Counted from the first letter of the stretch, positions 6,700-13,422 are shown. The stretch is DNA of 14,996 bases from Succinatimonas sp. UBA7265 (GCA_002473165.1 DKSD01000085.1:1-14996), one strand, 5' to 3'. Made by a program: numbers and translations. The notes: generated by a model from the sequence alone, not told the origin.

Positions 6700-7377
6700 T
6701 CAGGCTTTACTCTTTTGCATTGTCGCCGCTTCGGCTTTCTTTGCCTCGGCGCTCAGATCGCCGCGGTTGGCAATTACCCGGTCGATGAGCCCGTACTCCT
6801 TTGCCGCCTCGGCCGTGAAGTAGTTGTCGCGCTCGGTGTCAGAGCGCACCTGTTTTTCGCTCTGGCCGGTGTGCGCTGAAAAGATTTGAATGAGGCTTGT
6901 CTTGACGCGTTCGATCTCTTTGGCGCGGATCATCAGATCGGTGGCCTGGCCGCTGAAGCCGCTCATGGGCTGGTGGATCATGACGTAAGCGTGGGGCAGC
7001 GCGTAGCGCTTGCCCGGGGCTCCGGCTGCCAGAAGCAAGGACGCCATGGAGCAGGCCTCGCCCAGGCACAGCGTGCACACGTCAGGTTTGATGTACTGCA
7101 TGGTGTCGTAGATGGCCATGCCGGCGCTGACGCTGCCGCCCGGGGAGTTGATGTAAAAGTAGATGTCAGCCTCGGGATCTTCAGACTCGAGGTACATCAT
7201 CTGCGCCACCGTAAGCTCGGCTGACAGCGGGGTGATCTCGCCTGTCAGAAAGATCAGGCGATCGCGCAGCATCCTCGAGTAAAGATCGTAGAGGCGATCG
7301 CCGCCTTTGGCGTGCTCCACGATGTGCGGCACCAGCATGCTGTCGCGGATCTCGTTGTTATTTTTCTCAAAAATCAT
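6700..7377 (-). CDS. clpP: ATP-dependent Clp protease proteolytic subunit
   Basis: The product is 225 aa, slightly longer than the usual 195-207. ClpP forms a tetradecameric serine peptidase chamber that degrades proteins fed by AAA+ partners such as ClpX or ClpA. The catalytic triad is present with exact family spacing: Ser110 in GEACSMAS, His135 in VMIHQP, and Asp184 in TERDNYF. Also seen are YINSPGGSVSAGMAIYD and the handle-region GQATD. The C-terminus ends in a short Lys/Ala-rich extension after VIANRG. GGAG lies 6 nt before the ATG. No tig or clpX lies on either side, unlike the common tig-clpP-clpX order. Its nearest AAA+ gene is the unrelated tandem ATPase at 9860. A terminator sits only 21 nt upstream of its start. 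Confidence 0.95.
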   Translation of the reverse strand: MIFEKNNNEIRDSMLVPHIVEHAKGGDRLYDLYSRMLRDRLIFLTGEITPLSAELTVAQMMYLESEDPEADIYFYINSPGGSVSAGMAIYDTMQYIKPDVCTLCLGEACSMASLLLAAGAPGKRYALPHAYVMIHQPMSGFSGQATDLMIRAKEIERVKTSLIQIFSAHTGQSEKQVRSDTERDNYFTAEAAKEYGLIDRVIANRGDLSAEAKKAEAATMQKSKA

Positions 7378-7398
7378 AAAAAGCTCCTGTTTTCGGGC

Positions 7399-7418
7399 AA
7401 AAAAGCCCCCTGAGGGGC
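7399..7418 (-). terminator. Intrinsic terminator just before clpP
   Basis: On minus: GCCCC, loop TCA, GGGGGC, then six T. It ends the HsdS/HsdM-like operon and leaves only 21 nt to the clpP ATG. No room remains for a promoter between the two, so clpP needs either readthrough or a promoter upstream of or inside this element. Confidence 0.85.
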
Positions 7419-7438
7419 ATAAAGCGCCGCTTTATGCC
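7416..7438 (-). promoter_or_regulatory. Second hairpin overlapping the terminator (possible attenuator)
   Basis: A perfect 10-bp stem (GGCATAAAGC with GCTTTATGCC) has a 3-nt loop. Its 3' arm shares three bases with the 5' arm of the terminator at 7399-7418, so in RNA the two helices compete at their junction. Confidence 0.55.
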
Positions 7439-7489
7439 GCCTTGATAAAACACCGGCAAGGCCGGATGGTCAGAGAAAACCGGGAATGC

Positions 7490-9004
7490 TTAAAGCCGCA
7501 GCGGCTGATAGCGGGTATCGAGCCTGCGAAACTTTGAGCGGACTTCGTCAACCTCGCGGCGAATGTCCGCGAGCATGCGCTCCTGATCTTTTATGAGCCC
7601 GAGCACTTCCTCAGGCGGGCGGCGTTTTAACCCTCCCTCTTTGCGCACAAAGAGCTCCGGATCGATGGCGTTCTTGGCTTTGGCGATCTCGCGGAGGTCG
7701 ACTAAGGCGCTGACGCCGCTCTCCTCAGTGCGCTCATCTGCCATGGCGAGGATCTTTTGCAGCGTGCACCCAAAGCCCCCGGTTGCAAAGGATGAGCCGT
7801 CGGTTCTTTCCCCGTACTCTTTGGGCACGTTCACCATGAGCACCTTGCCGTCGCCTGCGAACGCCTTGTCAAAGAGCAGGAGCAGCCTCGCTTTGTAAAG
7901 ATCGCCAAACTTTACGGGCAGGCGGATCACCGCCTTAAGCGAGCCTGAGCGCAACAGCTTTTGGCGCACGGCGCTCTCAGGCGCCCCGAGGCGCCTGGCA
8001 AAATCGCATGAGACACCCAAAAGCGCCGTGCCTTGCGCGGAGAGGCGCGCGAGGATCTTTGCAAACAGCGCGTACTCAGGATCAAGGCCGCCGTGATCGG
8101 AGAGCCTGTCTTCAAGCGACGAGAACGCGGGCAGATCGCCTGCGATGAGATCAAAGCTTTCCGCGCCCGGCGCCTCGCCTTTCGTCACCTTAAGATCGCT
8201 GTTTAAAGGATGTTCTGTCATGTACGAGCGTGTGGCGTAGTTAAGCGCCGCGGCAAAGGAGAGCAGCCCGCCTTCGATGCCTGCGTGCATATAAAAACGG
8301 GTGCCGGCGTGCTTTTGATCGCGTGCCAGATCCCAAATCGCGCGCAATGGCAGCGTCATGTCAGAGGCCGCCGGGAACCAGATCCTGGAAAGCTTAGGCG
8401 CTTTTTTGAGTACGCAAAGCCTTAGCAGTTCCTGCTCTTCCCGGGGGATGAAATGCAGCCGGTATAAGCCGCGTTTTCTCAGCGCCAGCGTAAAACGCAG
8501 CTCGGAGAACTCCTCAGAGATCACTGAACAGTCTGACTCGAAGGGGGTCGCGCAGGCGGCGCGGGCTGCGGCCCAGGTTTTGCCGGCGCTGAAGACCGCG
8601 GCAAGCGCCGCGGCGCCTTCTTTTCTCTCAAGCGCGGCCCAGTCGTTAACTGCAAGCACCCGCGCTTTAAGCTCCGGGCACCAGGCGGGGATCTCGGCGA
8701 GATCGGCAAAGGCGCGCTCGAAGGCCTCGCAGGGGCTGTATTTTTCAATGTATTTTCGCTCAGCCTCAGGCAGGGAAGCCGTAAGCTTAAGATCGGGGCT
8801 GAACTGGCAGTACAGGTATTTGAACACGGCCTCAATTAACGCGCTGATTCCCTCGTGCGTTTTGAGCTTGGAGAGCGCGGTGACAAAGGCCTGGCGTTTT
8901 TTCCCGGCGGCCGCCTCCAGTTTGGCGTCCTCCTCGGTGTATTCGTAAAAACGGCCGTTCTGGTTGTCCTCATCGGGGAGTAAATCGTTCTGCTCGTTCT
9001 TCAT
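7490..9004 (-). CDS. HsdM-like protein with degraded methylase motifs
   Basis: The product is 504 aa, the size of a type I DNA-methylase subunit. The C-terminal half follows the HsdM pattern: GTALLGVSCDFARRLG, then AVRQKLLRSGSLKAVIRLP (346-363), then ARLLLLFDK (372-380). The SAM-binding motif, normally DPxxGTGG, is here HAGIEGG (240-246), and the catalytic N/D-PP-F/Y is DLPAF (290-294), losing the Asn and one Pro. The protein is therefore unlikely to methylate DNA. A helical N-terminal part and a C-terminal helix (about 463-495) that could pack against HsdS are consistent with a structural M subunit. Its ATG overlaps the HsdS-like stop by 4 nt (ATGA), so the two are translationally coupled. 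No HsdR is present in the window. The family call is by pattern and is remote. Confidence 0.7.
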   Translation of the reverse strand: MKNEQNDLLPDEDNQNGRFYEYTEEDAKLEAAAGKKRQAFVTALSKLKTHEGISALIEAVFKYLYCQFSPDLKLTASLPEAERKYIEKYSPCEAFERAFADLAEIPAWCPELKARVLAVNDWAALERKEGAAALAAVFSAGKTWAAARAACATPFESDCSVISEEFSELRFTLALRKRGLYRLHFIPREEQELLRLCVLKKAPKLSRIWFPAASDMTLPLRAIWDLARDQKHAGTRFYMHAGIEGGLLSFAAALNYATRSYMTEHPLNSDLKVTKGEAPGAESFDLIAGDLPAFSSLEDRLSDHGGLDPEYALFAKILARLSAQGTALLGVSCDFARRLGAPESAVRQKLLRSGSLKAVIRLPVKFGDLYKARLLLLFDKAFAGDGKVLMVNVPKEYGERTDGSSFATGGFGCTLQKILAMADERTEESGVSALVDLREIAKAKNAIDPELFVRKEGGLKRRPPEEVLGLIKDQERMLADIRREVDEVRSKFRRLDTRYQPLRL

Positions 9005-9624
9005 AAAGCGCCTCCGTCTTTGGCGATCGCGTCCATGTCCCTGAGATCCGCGAGGTAAAACTCTTCCAGGAGCGCGGCCTCGCGCTTGCGCACCGCGATC
9101 TCGCGGCGGCGCAGATCGTAAAGCCGGCCCACCAGCTGCTGTTTTTTAAGCTCGGGGAGGATCACCTCGGTGTCCCCGAGTTCGCGGGCGCGCAGCCTTT
9201 TGATAAGGCCGTTTGAGCCCGCGCCGATCGCCAGATTGGCGTACTCGCGCAGCACCCACACGAGATAGAGAGGATCGAGGATCTGTTCTGCCTCCGCACT
9301 TTTGGGCCTTAGCACAAAGAAGTTTGAGGAGAGCAGCAGGCCTTCAAGCTCTCTGCGATCAACGCGAAAGGGGCTGCAGGGCAGGGATGCTTTCATGACG
9401 ATGTCGCCTTTTTTGGTAAAGCACTGCTCCCCGATCCTCGTCATGGCGCTGCAGTCCTCGTTTTTGCGATCGTCGACGATGCCCGCGGCATCTACGGCCG
9501 CCATGGTGAGCTGGCGGTATTTGAAAGGCGCGCTGTCGCCGCCGCCTTTGCTTTTTGAGATAAAGCGCGAGAGCACCGCGCCGCTTTGGATCTCATAGCA
9601 CTCCGAAATCCTGATCTTCTTCAT
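9001..9624 (-). CDS. Single-TRD HsdS-like specificity subunit
   Basis: The product is 207 aa, about half of a normal type I S subunit. It shows one target-recognition-domain pattern: a start KIRISECYEIQSG, GDIVMKASL (73-81), NFFVLRP (101-107), and LYLVWVLREYANLAIGAGSNGLI, followed by VILPELKKQQ. A charged helical spacer follows (about 160-195), which in HsdS forms the coiled coil that contacts HsdM. A half-S would have to dimerise to read a palindromic or bipartite site. It is the first gene of the minus operon, has AGGT before its ATG, and overlaps the HsdM-like gene by 4 nt. An alternative is another DNA-binding protein using the same fold. Confidence 0.75.
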   Translation of the reverse strand: MKKIRISECYEIQSGAVLSRFISKSKGGGDSAPFKYRQLTMAAVDAAGIVDDRKNEDCSAMTRIGEQCFTKKGDIVMKASLPCSPFRVDRRELEGLLLSSNFFVLRPKSAEAEQILDPLYLVWVLREYANLAIGAGSNGLIKRLRARELGDTEVILPELKKQQLVGRLYDLRRREIAVRKREAALLEEFYLADLRDMDAIAKDGGAL

Positions 9625-9705
9625 GGTTGCACCTGCGTGTCTGTGGTTCTGTCCGCCTTCAGGGAAGAGCCTTGCTGCAAATCTCCCCTCTCAGTTTTCA
9701 TCTTC

Positions 9706-9711
9706 AGTATA
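9706..9711 (-). promoter_or_regulatory. Candidate -10 box of the HsdS/HsdM-like operon
   Basis: TATACT occurs on minus, about 82 nt before the HsdS-like ATG. The -35 region (about 9729-9734) is poor but lies inside the palindrome at 9723-9737, as expected for a regulated promoter. Confidence 0.4.
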
Positions 9712-9722
9712 GCGCATTTTGC

Positions 9723-9737
9723 AATCTTTACCAGATT
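9723..9737. promoter_or_regulatory. Palindromic operator candidate 1
   Basis: AATCT-TTACC-AGATT has perfect 5-bp arms and a 5-bp centre. It covers the predicted -35 region of the minus operon. Its centre (TTACC) resembles that of the second palindrome, which begins exactly 30 bp further on. Confidence 0.45.
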
Positions 9738-9751
9738 ACAAAAAAATTTAT

Positions 9752-9779
9752 TTGACATTACGTGTCATCTGTCTACAAT
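9752..9779 (+). promoter_or_regulatory. Strong sigma-70 promoter of the AAA+ gene
   Basis: A perfect TTGACA (9752-9757), a 16-bp spacer and TACAAT (9774-9779) form the best promoter in the window. Transcription would start near 9786, giving a leader of about 74 nt. Confidence 0.75.
9753..9767. promoter_or_regulatory. Palindromic operator candidate 2
   Basis: TGACA-TTACG-TGTCA has the same 5-5-5 geometry as candidate 1. It overlaps the -35 box and spacer of the AAA+ promoter, where a bound protein would block RNA polymerase. Confidence 0.5.
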
Positions 9780-9818
9780 TGCATCATAAGGCAAGGGACG
9801 AAAATTTCCTTAAAGCAG

Positions 9819-9832
9819 GACGCGACAGCGTC
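9819..9832 (+). promoter_or_regulatory. Small hairpin in the AAA+ mRNA leader
   Basis: GACGC-gaca-GCGTC forms a 5-bp GC-rich stem with a tetraloop, 18 nt upstream of the Shine-Dalgarno at 9851-9855. It could stabilise the leader or influence initiation; this is speculative. Confidence 0.35.
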
Positions 9833-9859
9833 TTATATATCTGATGATGCGGAGGATTT

Positions 9860-11686
9860 ATGCATTTGCACACCGAATTTGCCATGAGCCAAAAGCTTGA
9901 ACAGCTTGAGTTCGATCTCGCGGTTGCCAAGAAACTCATCAGGGCGCGCGCTCTGCCCTCAGGCGGAGAACTGCCCAAAGCCGGGATCGCCCGGAAGATG
10001 AGGCCTGTAAGGATAGGCGCTGAGGACTACGGCTACGCCGGGCTGCACAGCGCCGTCAAAAATGTCTTTGAACCAGGAGAGGGCAGAAATCTCACGGCGC
10101 TGCGCCTTAAAGGCGGCAGCCTGCTTGCCAAAGAGCTGTGCGCCATGGCGATCGCCAAAAGCAGCAAAAACCGGCTCGCGTTTGTAAATTTCGCCGCGCC
10201 ATTTGATATAGAGAAAAGCCCCGAGGTCAGCAAAGCCATCACTGAGCTTTGGGATCCCCGCTGCGGGCGCGTGGTCGCGCTCGTGTTAAGCGGGCTTGAG
10301 GGAGGGAGAAGACTCGGTCCTCTTGAACTTGCGGCGATCCGCAATGTGTTTTTGCTCTGCCGGGCGCATTGCCTGCAGCTTATCTGGTTTACCGACATCC
10401 CCGGTGCGGACAACGAGCCCGAGATCTGCGCCTCCGACGGTACCGCGGTATATGTGCAAGGCGATGCCGACAACCGCGCCAGACTCATTTCCAAAAACTT
10501 ATGGTCTCCTTTATATGAGGGTTACTGCTCACAGTCTGACTGCGAGCGCCTGGGCGCATTTGCAAAAGACGCGGGCGAGGCGGCCTGCCTTGCGCACCTG
10601 GCAGTCAAATACGGCGGGCAGGGGGCAGGAAAATTCACCGGCGCTGATCTTATAGGCGCGGTAAAGGGGATCACCGCGGCGCTTCGCCGGGAAAGTGATC
10701 CGCTGAGGCTGGCCTCACTGGTGTCCGGGATGTATTACGGAAAGTCCTGCTTTAAAGACGGCGCGCTGTGCCTTGCCGATGGCCGCCGCGACGATGACGC
10801 GAGGCCTGAGTTCTCTGGCGCGGCAAGAAGAGCGCCACGGCGGGCGCCTGCGACTCAGGCGCAGGAGGCGCAGAGTGAAAAAACGATCGGGCGCATCTAC
10901 ACCCCTCCTGAGCAGGACCTCTTTGATGAAAGGCTCGTGTGCTCGCAGGACAGCATCAGTGATTTCACCGGGATCATGAAGGCCCTCAGCGACACGCTCA
11001 AGGGCGGCGGGAGCATCCCGGCGCACGCGGGAACCGCGCTGCTGTACGGGCCTCCGGGCACCGGCAAGACGGAATTTGCCGAGCACCTGGGCGCGATGAT
11101 CGGGCGCGAGACCGTGGTGGTCACGGGCGCCGATCTGCTGCGCAGCAAATGGGGCAAGACCGAAAAGCTCATTCAGGATGTGTTTGACGATGCCAAAGCC
11201 AAGGGCCGGCTTTTGGTGATCGACGAAGTCGACTACCTGATGCACAGCCGCGGTCGCTCCAGGAAAGGTAATGATTTTGAGTCTTCAATGGTCGATCAGT
11301 TCCTCGCCGTGATGGGCGCCTACGAGGGGCTGTTCATCGCCACCACGAACAACAGCAAGATCATCGACGCGGCGGTCAAACGCCGCTTCTCCCACAGCTT
11401 TGCCTTTACCTACGCGAACAAAGAGCAACTGGAACTTTTGTGGGACAAATACCTCTCAGACTGCGCCGAGAGCGCGATCGCCAAAGCGGAGAAGGAGCGC
11501 CTGTTTTCCCTCGGGCGCCTCACCCCGGGCGAGTTCCTTAATGTAAGAAACGGCCATGATCCGCAGTTTGGCGGCAAAAAAGCCTCGGCCGCGAAGCTGC
11601 TTTTGGAGCTTGAGGAACTTAGCCGCTTCCGCGACGGCAAGAAGAAGCGCAAGGAAGGCGTGCACCGCAGGATCGGGATGATCTGA
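9860..11686 (+). CDS. Tandem AAA+ ATPase, first domain degenerate
   Basis: The product is 608 aa. ATG 9860 is set by GGAGG 4 nt upstream. The C-terminal domain is a complete classic AAA module: Walker A GPPGTGKT (397-404), pore-loop KWG (430-432), Walker B LLVIDE (451-456), sensor-1 TTNN (495-498), arginine-finger region VKRRF (506-510), then a lid with LTPGEFLNVRN. Residues about 60-275 look like a second AAA domain that has lost its motifs: GGSLLAKE at Walker A, LVLSGLEG at Walker B and FTDI at sensor 1, but with a typical lid KFTGADLIGAVKG. A low-complexity Arg/Ala linker (about 318-340) joins them, and the C-terminus is very basic (GKKKRKEG). The shape resembles p97/Cdc48-type unfoldases with an inactive D1. 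It is divergent from the HsdS/HsdM-like operon and probably shares its regulation. No protease domain is present. Confidence 0.85.
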   Translation: MHLHTEFAMSQKLEQLEFDLAVAKKLIRARALPSGGELPKAGIARKMRPVRIGAEDYGYAGLHSAVKNVFEPGEGRNLTALRLKGGSLLAKELCAMAIAKSSKNRLAFVNFAAPFDIEKSPEVSKAITELWDPRCGRVVALVLSGLEGGRRLGPLELAAIRNVFLLCRAHCLQLIWFTDIPGADNEPEICASDGTAVYVQGDADNRARLISKNLWSPLYEGYCSQSDCERLGAFAKDAGEAACLAHLAVKYGGQGAGKFTGADLIGAVKGITAALRRESDPLRLASLVSGMYYGKSCFKDGALCLADGRRDDDARPEFSGAARRAPRRAPATQAQEAQSEKTIGRIYTPPEQDLFDERLVCSQDSISDFTGIMKALSDTLKGGGSIPAHAGTALLYGPPGTGKTEFAEHLGAMIGRETVVVTGADLLRSKWGKTEKLIQDVFDDAKAKGRLLVIDEVDYLMHSRGRSRKGNDFESSMVDQFLAVMGAYEGLFIATTNNSKIIDAAVKRRFSHSFAFTYANKEQLELLWDKYLSDCAESAIAKAEKERLFSLGRLTPGEFLNVRNGHDPQFGGKKASAAKLLLELEELSRFRDGKKKRKEGVHRRIGMI

Positions 11687-11692
11687 GGGTCG

Positions 11693-11732
11693 CTTTAAGG
11701 CTTAAAGACGGCCGCGGCGTTAAGCCGCGGCC
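11693..11732 (+). terminator. Two hairpins after the AAA+ gene
   Basis: CTTTAA-ggc-TTAAAG (11693-11707) is followed at once by a 9-bp GC-only stem (11710-11718 with 11724-11732, loop GTTAA). No T-run follows the second, so it may slow transcription or protect the mRNA end more than terminate. The small membrane-protein gene lies just beyond. Confidence 0.45.
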
Positions 11733-11774
11733 TGGGAAAAGTTCAGCGGCGCGCTGCGTCTGCAGGGAGATTTT

Positions 11775-11873
11775 ATGAATGACAACAACTGGCTGGGGTT
11801 TATTACTTTCGTTGTGATCACCATGGTTTTGTACCTGTGGTTTTTGCACGGGGGAATGCCGTTCCGTCCTTAA
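11775..11873 (+). CDS. Small single-span membrane protein, 32 aa
   Basis: The Shine-Dalgarno AGGGAG stands at normal spacing before the ATG. The product has a polar start (MNDNN), one hydrophobic span of about 17-19 residues (FITFVVITMVLYLWFL), and a short tail HGGMPFRP. That is a plausible one-pass inner-membrane peptide with its N-terminus of unclear side. It lies 88 nt after the AAA+ stop, behind the hairpins at 11693-11732, in the same direction. It could be a membrane anchor or effector linked to the ATPase, or an independent small protein. I recognise no family. Confidence 0.6.
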   Translation: MNDNNWLGFITFVVITMVLYLWFLHGGMPFRP

Positions 11874-11952
11874 ACCCTTAAACGGCGCGCGAGAGCCAGG
11901 AAGGGTGCAGATGGTTTATTGAAACGGCTTAAAATTAAGTCAGGTGATAACT

Positions 11953-12201
11953 ATGATCAGAATGAATAACATCAGGCAGGAAGGCAGCGTCTTTTCCATG
12001 GATGTGGTGATTTGTGACAGGATCTGCGAGCATCAGAAGTTCTTCTTCAAATTCGACCTTGAGACCCGTGAGATCCTCTCGGATGTCTCATGCCTGAGCG
12101 CACTCGAGCTTGACTACGCTTATCATGCTATCAACAAGATCTGGCTTTTTTTGCATGAAGGCGAGCCGATCCCTGACCATTGTGTCAGCGCCTGGTATTG
12201 A
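11953..12201 (+). CDS. Small hypothetical protein, 82 aa
   Basis: The start is ATG 11953, preceded by AGGTGA at 6 nt; a GTG at 11944 in the same frame lies inside that site and is rejected. There is no signal peptide or membrane helix. The protein looks beta-rich at first (GSVFSMDVVICDRI, KFFFKFDLETREIL) and then helical (ALELDYAYHAINKIWLFL). It has four cysteines, none in a clear metal motif. It is followed by the terminator hairpin at 12227-12253, whose T-run serves the convergent minus gene. Function unknown. Confidence 0.65.
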   Translation: MIRMNNIRQEGSVFSMDVVICDRICEHQKFFFKFDLETREILSDVSCLSALELDYAYHAINKIWLFLHEGEPIPDHCVSAWY

Positions 12202-12226
12202 AGAGTTGATTTCAGCGTGCGGGATC

Positions 12227-12253
12227 AAAAAAGCCGCGTCACACGGGCGCGGC
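12227..12253 (-). terminator. Intrinsic terminator of the first small lipoprotein gene
   Basis: On minus: GCCGCG, 9-nt loop, CGCGGC and six T, located 20 nt past the stop at 12273. The stem could also slow plus-strand transcripts from the 11953 gene. Confidence 0.85.
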
Positions 12254-12272
12254 CTGATCTTGAAGCGATGCC

Positions 12273-12698
12273 TCAGAGCTTCGGCACCCACTCGTCCTCG
12301 ACCAACTTGAGTGTCAGTCTTTCCTGCTGCTCTTTGCCGCCCACTTTGTATTTGACTACCACATTGGCCGTCTTTTTGTCGTCTGAATACTGGGCGGGAT
12401 CCGCTTTGAGATCTTTAAAACCGCCGGCGGCTTTGATTTTTTCAGCCTGGTGTTCGATCTTAGATTTGATCTTGCCTTTAACCACATCGGCATCCGTGTC
12501 AGACATTTGCTGCTCTTTGGCTACATCGCTGACTCTGAACATCTTAATGGCTTTGTCTGAATCACCTTCGAGCGTTGCAGTTATAAACTCCTCGGCGACA
12601 GCTTCAGGGGTGGGCTTTTCACCGCAGCCGGAGACAGCCAGCAGCGAGACGAGCGCGGCAGCGCCTGCCAGCGCGGTAAGAAGACGGCGTAATAACAT
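12273..12698 (-). CDS. Small lipoprotein, DUF4878-like (copy 1)
   Basis: The product is 141 aa. The lipoprotein signal ends in AVSGC with Cys25 lipidated, followed by GEKPTPE. The mature part has the pattern of DUF4878 / NTF2-like lipoproteins: PEAVAEEFITATLEGDSDKAIKMF at the start, a charged helical middle, the ADPAQYSDDKKTANVVVKYKVGG strand pair, and a terminal VEDEWVPKL matching the family's usual '.dg.WKv' end. The role of such proteins is mostly unknown; the cone-shaped fold usually binds a small ligand or another protein. It lies 41 nt downstream of copy 2 with no clear terminator between, so the two are probably one transcript. The first 59 bp of coding sequence are identical to those of copy 2. 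Confidence 0.82.
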   Translation of the reverse strand: MLLRRLLTALAGAAALVSLLAVSGCGEKPTPEAVAEEFITATLEGDSDKAIKMFRVSDVAKEQQMSDTDADVVKGKIKSKIEHQAEKIKAAGGFKDLKADPAQYSDDKKTANVVVKYKVGGKEQQERLTLKLVEDEWVPKL

Positions 12699-12739
12699 GT
12701 GAACTTTCCTTTGCCTGGTTTAGAAAAAATGCGTACGGA

Positions 12740-13165
12740 TCAGAGCTGCGGCACCCACTCGTCATTGATGAGTTTCAGTTTGATGGTGTCGCTGTCCTCC
12801 TTGTCGCCAACCTTGTATTTGACAGTAACCGTGGCGGATTTTTTGTCCTCCGAGTACTCGGCAGGATCAGCCTTGACATCCTTATAGCCGCCTGCGGCTT
12901 TGATGCTCTCAGACTGGTGTTCAATGCCTGACTTAAGCTTGCTTTTAAAGACATCGGCATCGGTATCGGAGAGTTTCTGCTCTTTGGCTACTTCGCTGAA
13001 CTTGAGCATCTTGAGCACCTTGGCCGAGTCACCGTCGAGCGCGGCGGTCGCAAACTCCGTGGCTACGCTCTCAGGAGTGGGCTTTTCACCGCAGCCTGAG
13101 ACGAAAAGCAGCGAGACGAGCGCGGCAGCGCCTGCCAGCGCGGTAAGAAGACGGCGTAATAACAT
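12740..13165 (-). CDS. Small lipoprotein, DUF4878-like (copy 2)
   Basis: The product is 141 aa, the same length as copy 1, and alignable end to end without gaps. The lipobox is FVSGC (Cys25), then GEKPTPESVATEF. The middle (SDTDADVFKSKLKSGIEHQSESIKAAGGYKDV) and the end (LINDEWVPQL) keep the family pattern, but many mature-domain residues differ from copy 1, while the signal peptide is nearly identical. AGGT lies just before the ATG. It is the first gene of a likely two-gene unit with copy 1; its promoter should lie in 13166-13260. Confidence 0.82.
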   Translation of the reverse strand: MLLRRLLTALAGAAALVSLLFVSGCGEKPTPESVATEFATAALDGDSAKVLKMLKFSEVAKEQKLSDTDADVFKSKLKSGIEHQSESIKAAGGYKDVKADPAEYSEDKKSATVTVKYKVGDKEDSDTIKLKLINDEWVPQL

Positions 13166-13382
13166 TTAAACCTGCCTTTGATTTGGTTGATACGTTAAAG
13201 CTGTGACCGAAGCGATCACGCATAAATAAGTTTATGCCGATGAATGTCAGATGGCACGCCTTAAGTGAAAAAAGAGAGAAGGCAGTCAAATTCGGGATCG
13301 CCCGGAGTTCAGCTTTCATAAAAAGGAAATATTTTGGGGAGGTTAAAGGCAGATTAAGAACGCAACGCAGGAACTCTGAGGT
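13166..13382. promoter_or_regulatory. Spacer upstream of lipoprotein copies 2 and 1
   Basis: No supportable gene; a plus frame from 13234 is Lys/Arg-rich and runs into copy 3 antisense. The clearest signal is an inverted repeat GCATAAA-taag-TTTATGC at 13220-13237, about 55-70 bp upstream of the copy 2 ATG and near a GTGA/TCAC hairpin (13203-13219). Either could be an operator for the minus operon. Confidence 0.35.
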
Positions 13383-13412
13383 AAAGAAAGAGGCCGCGCT
13401 GACGCGGCCTCT
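13383..13412 (-). terminator. Intrinsic terminator of lipoprotein copy 3
   Basis: A 10-bp GC-rich stem (13389-13398 with 13403-13412) has a 4-nt loop, followed on minus by TTTCTTT. It lies 10 nt past the stop at 13423. Confidence 0.85.
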
Positions 13413-13422
13413 GAGCTGCCCA

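Noticed and set aside
7490..9624. Functional type I restriction-modification system
   Set aside because: No HsdR in the window, only half an S subunit, and the M motifs for SAM binding and catalysis are degraded.
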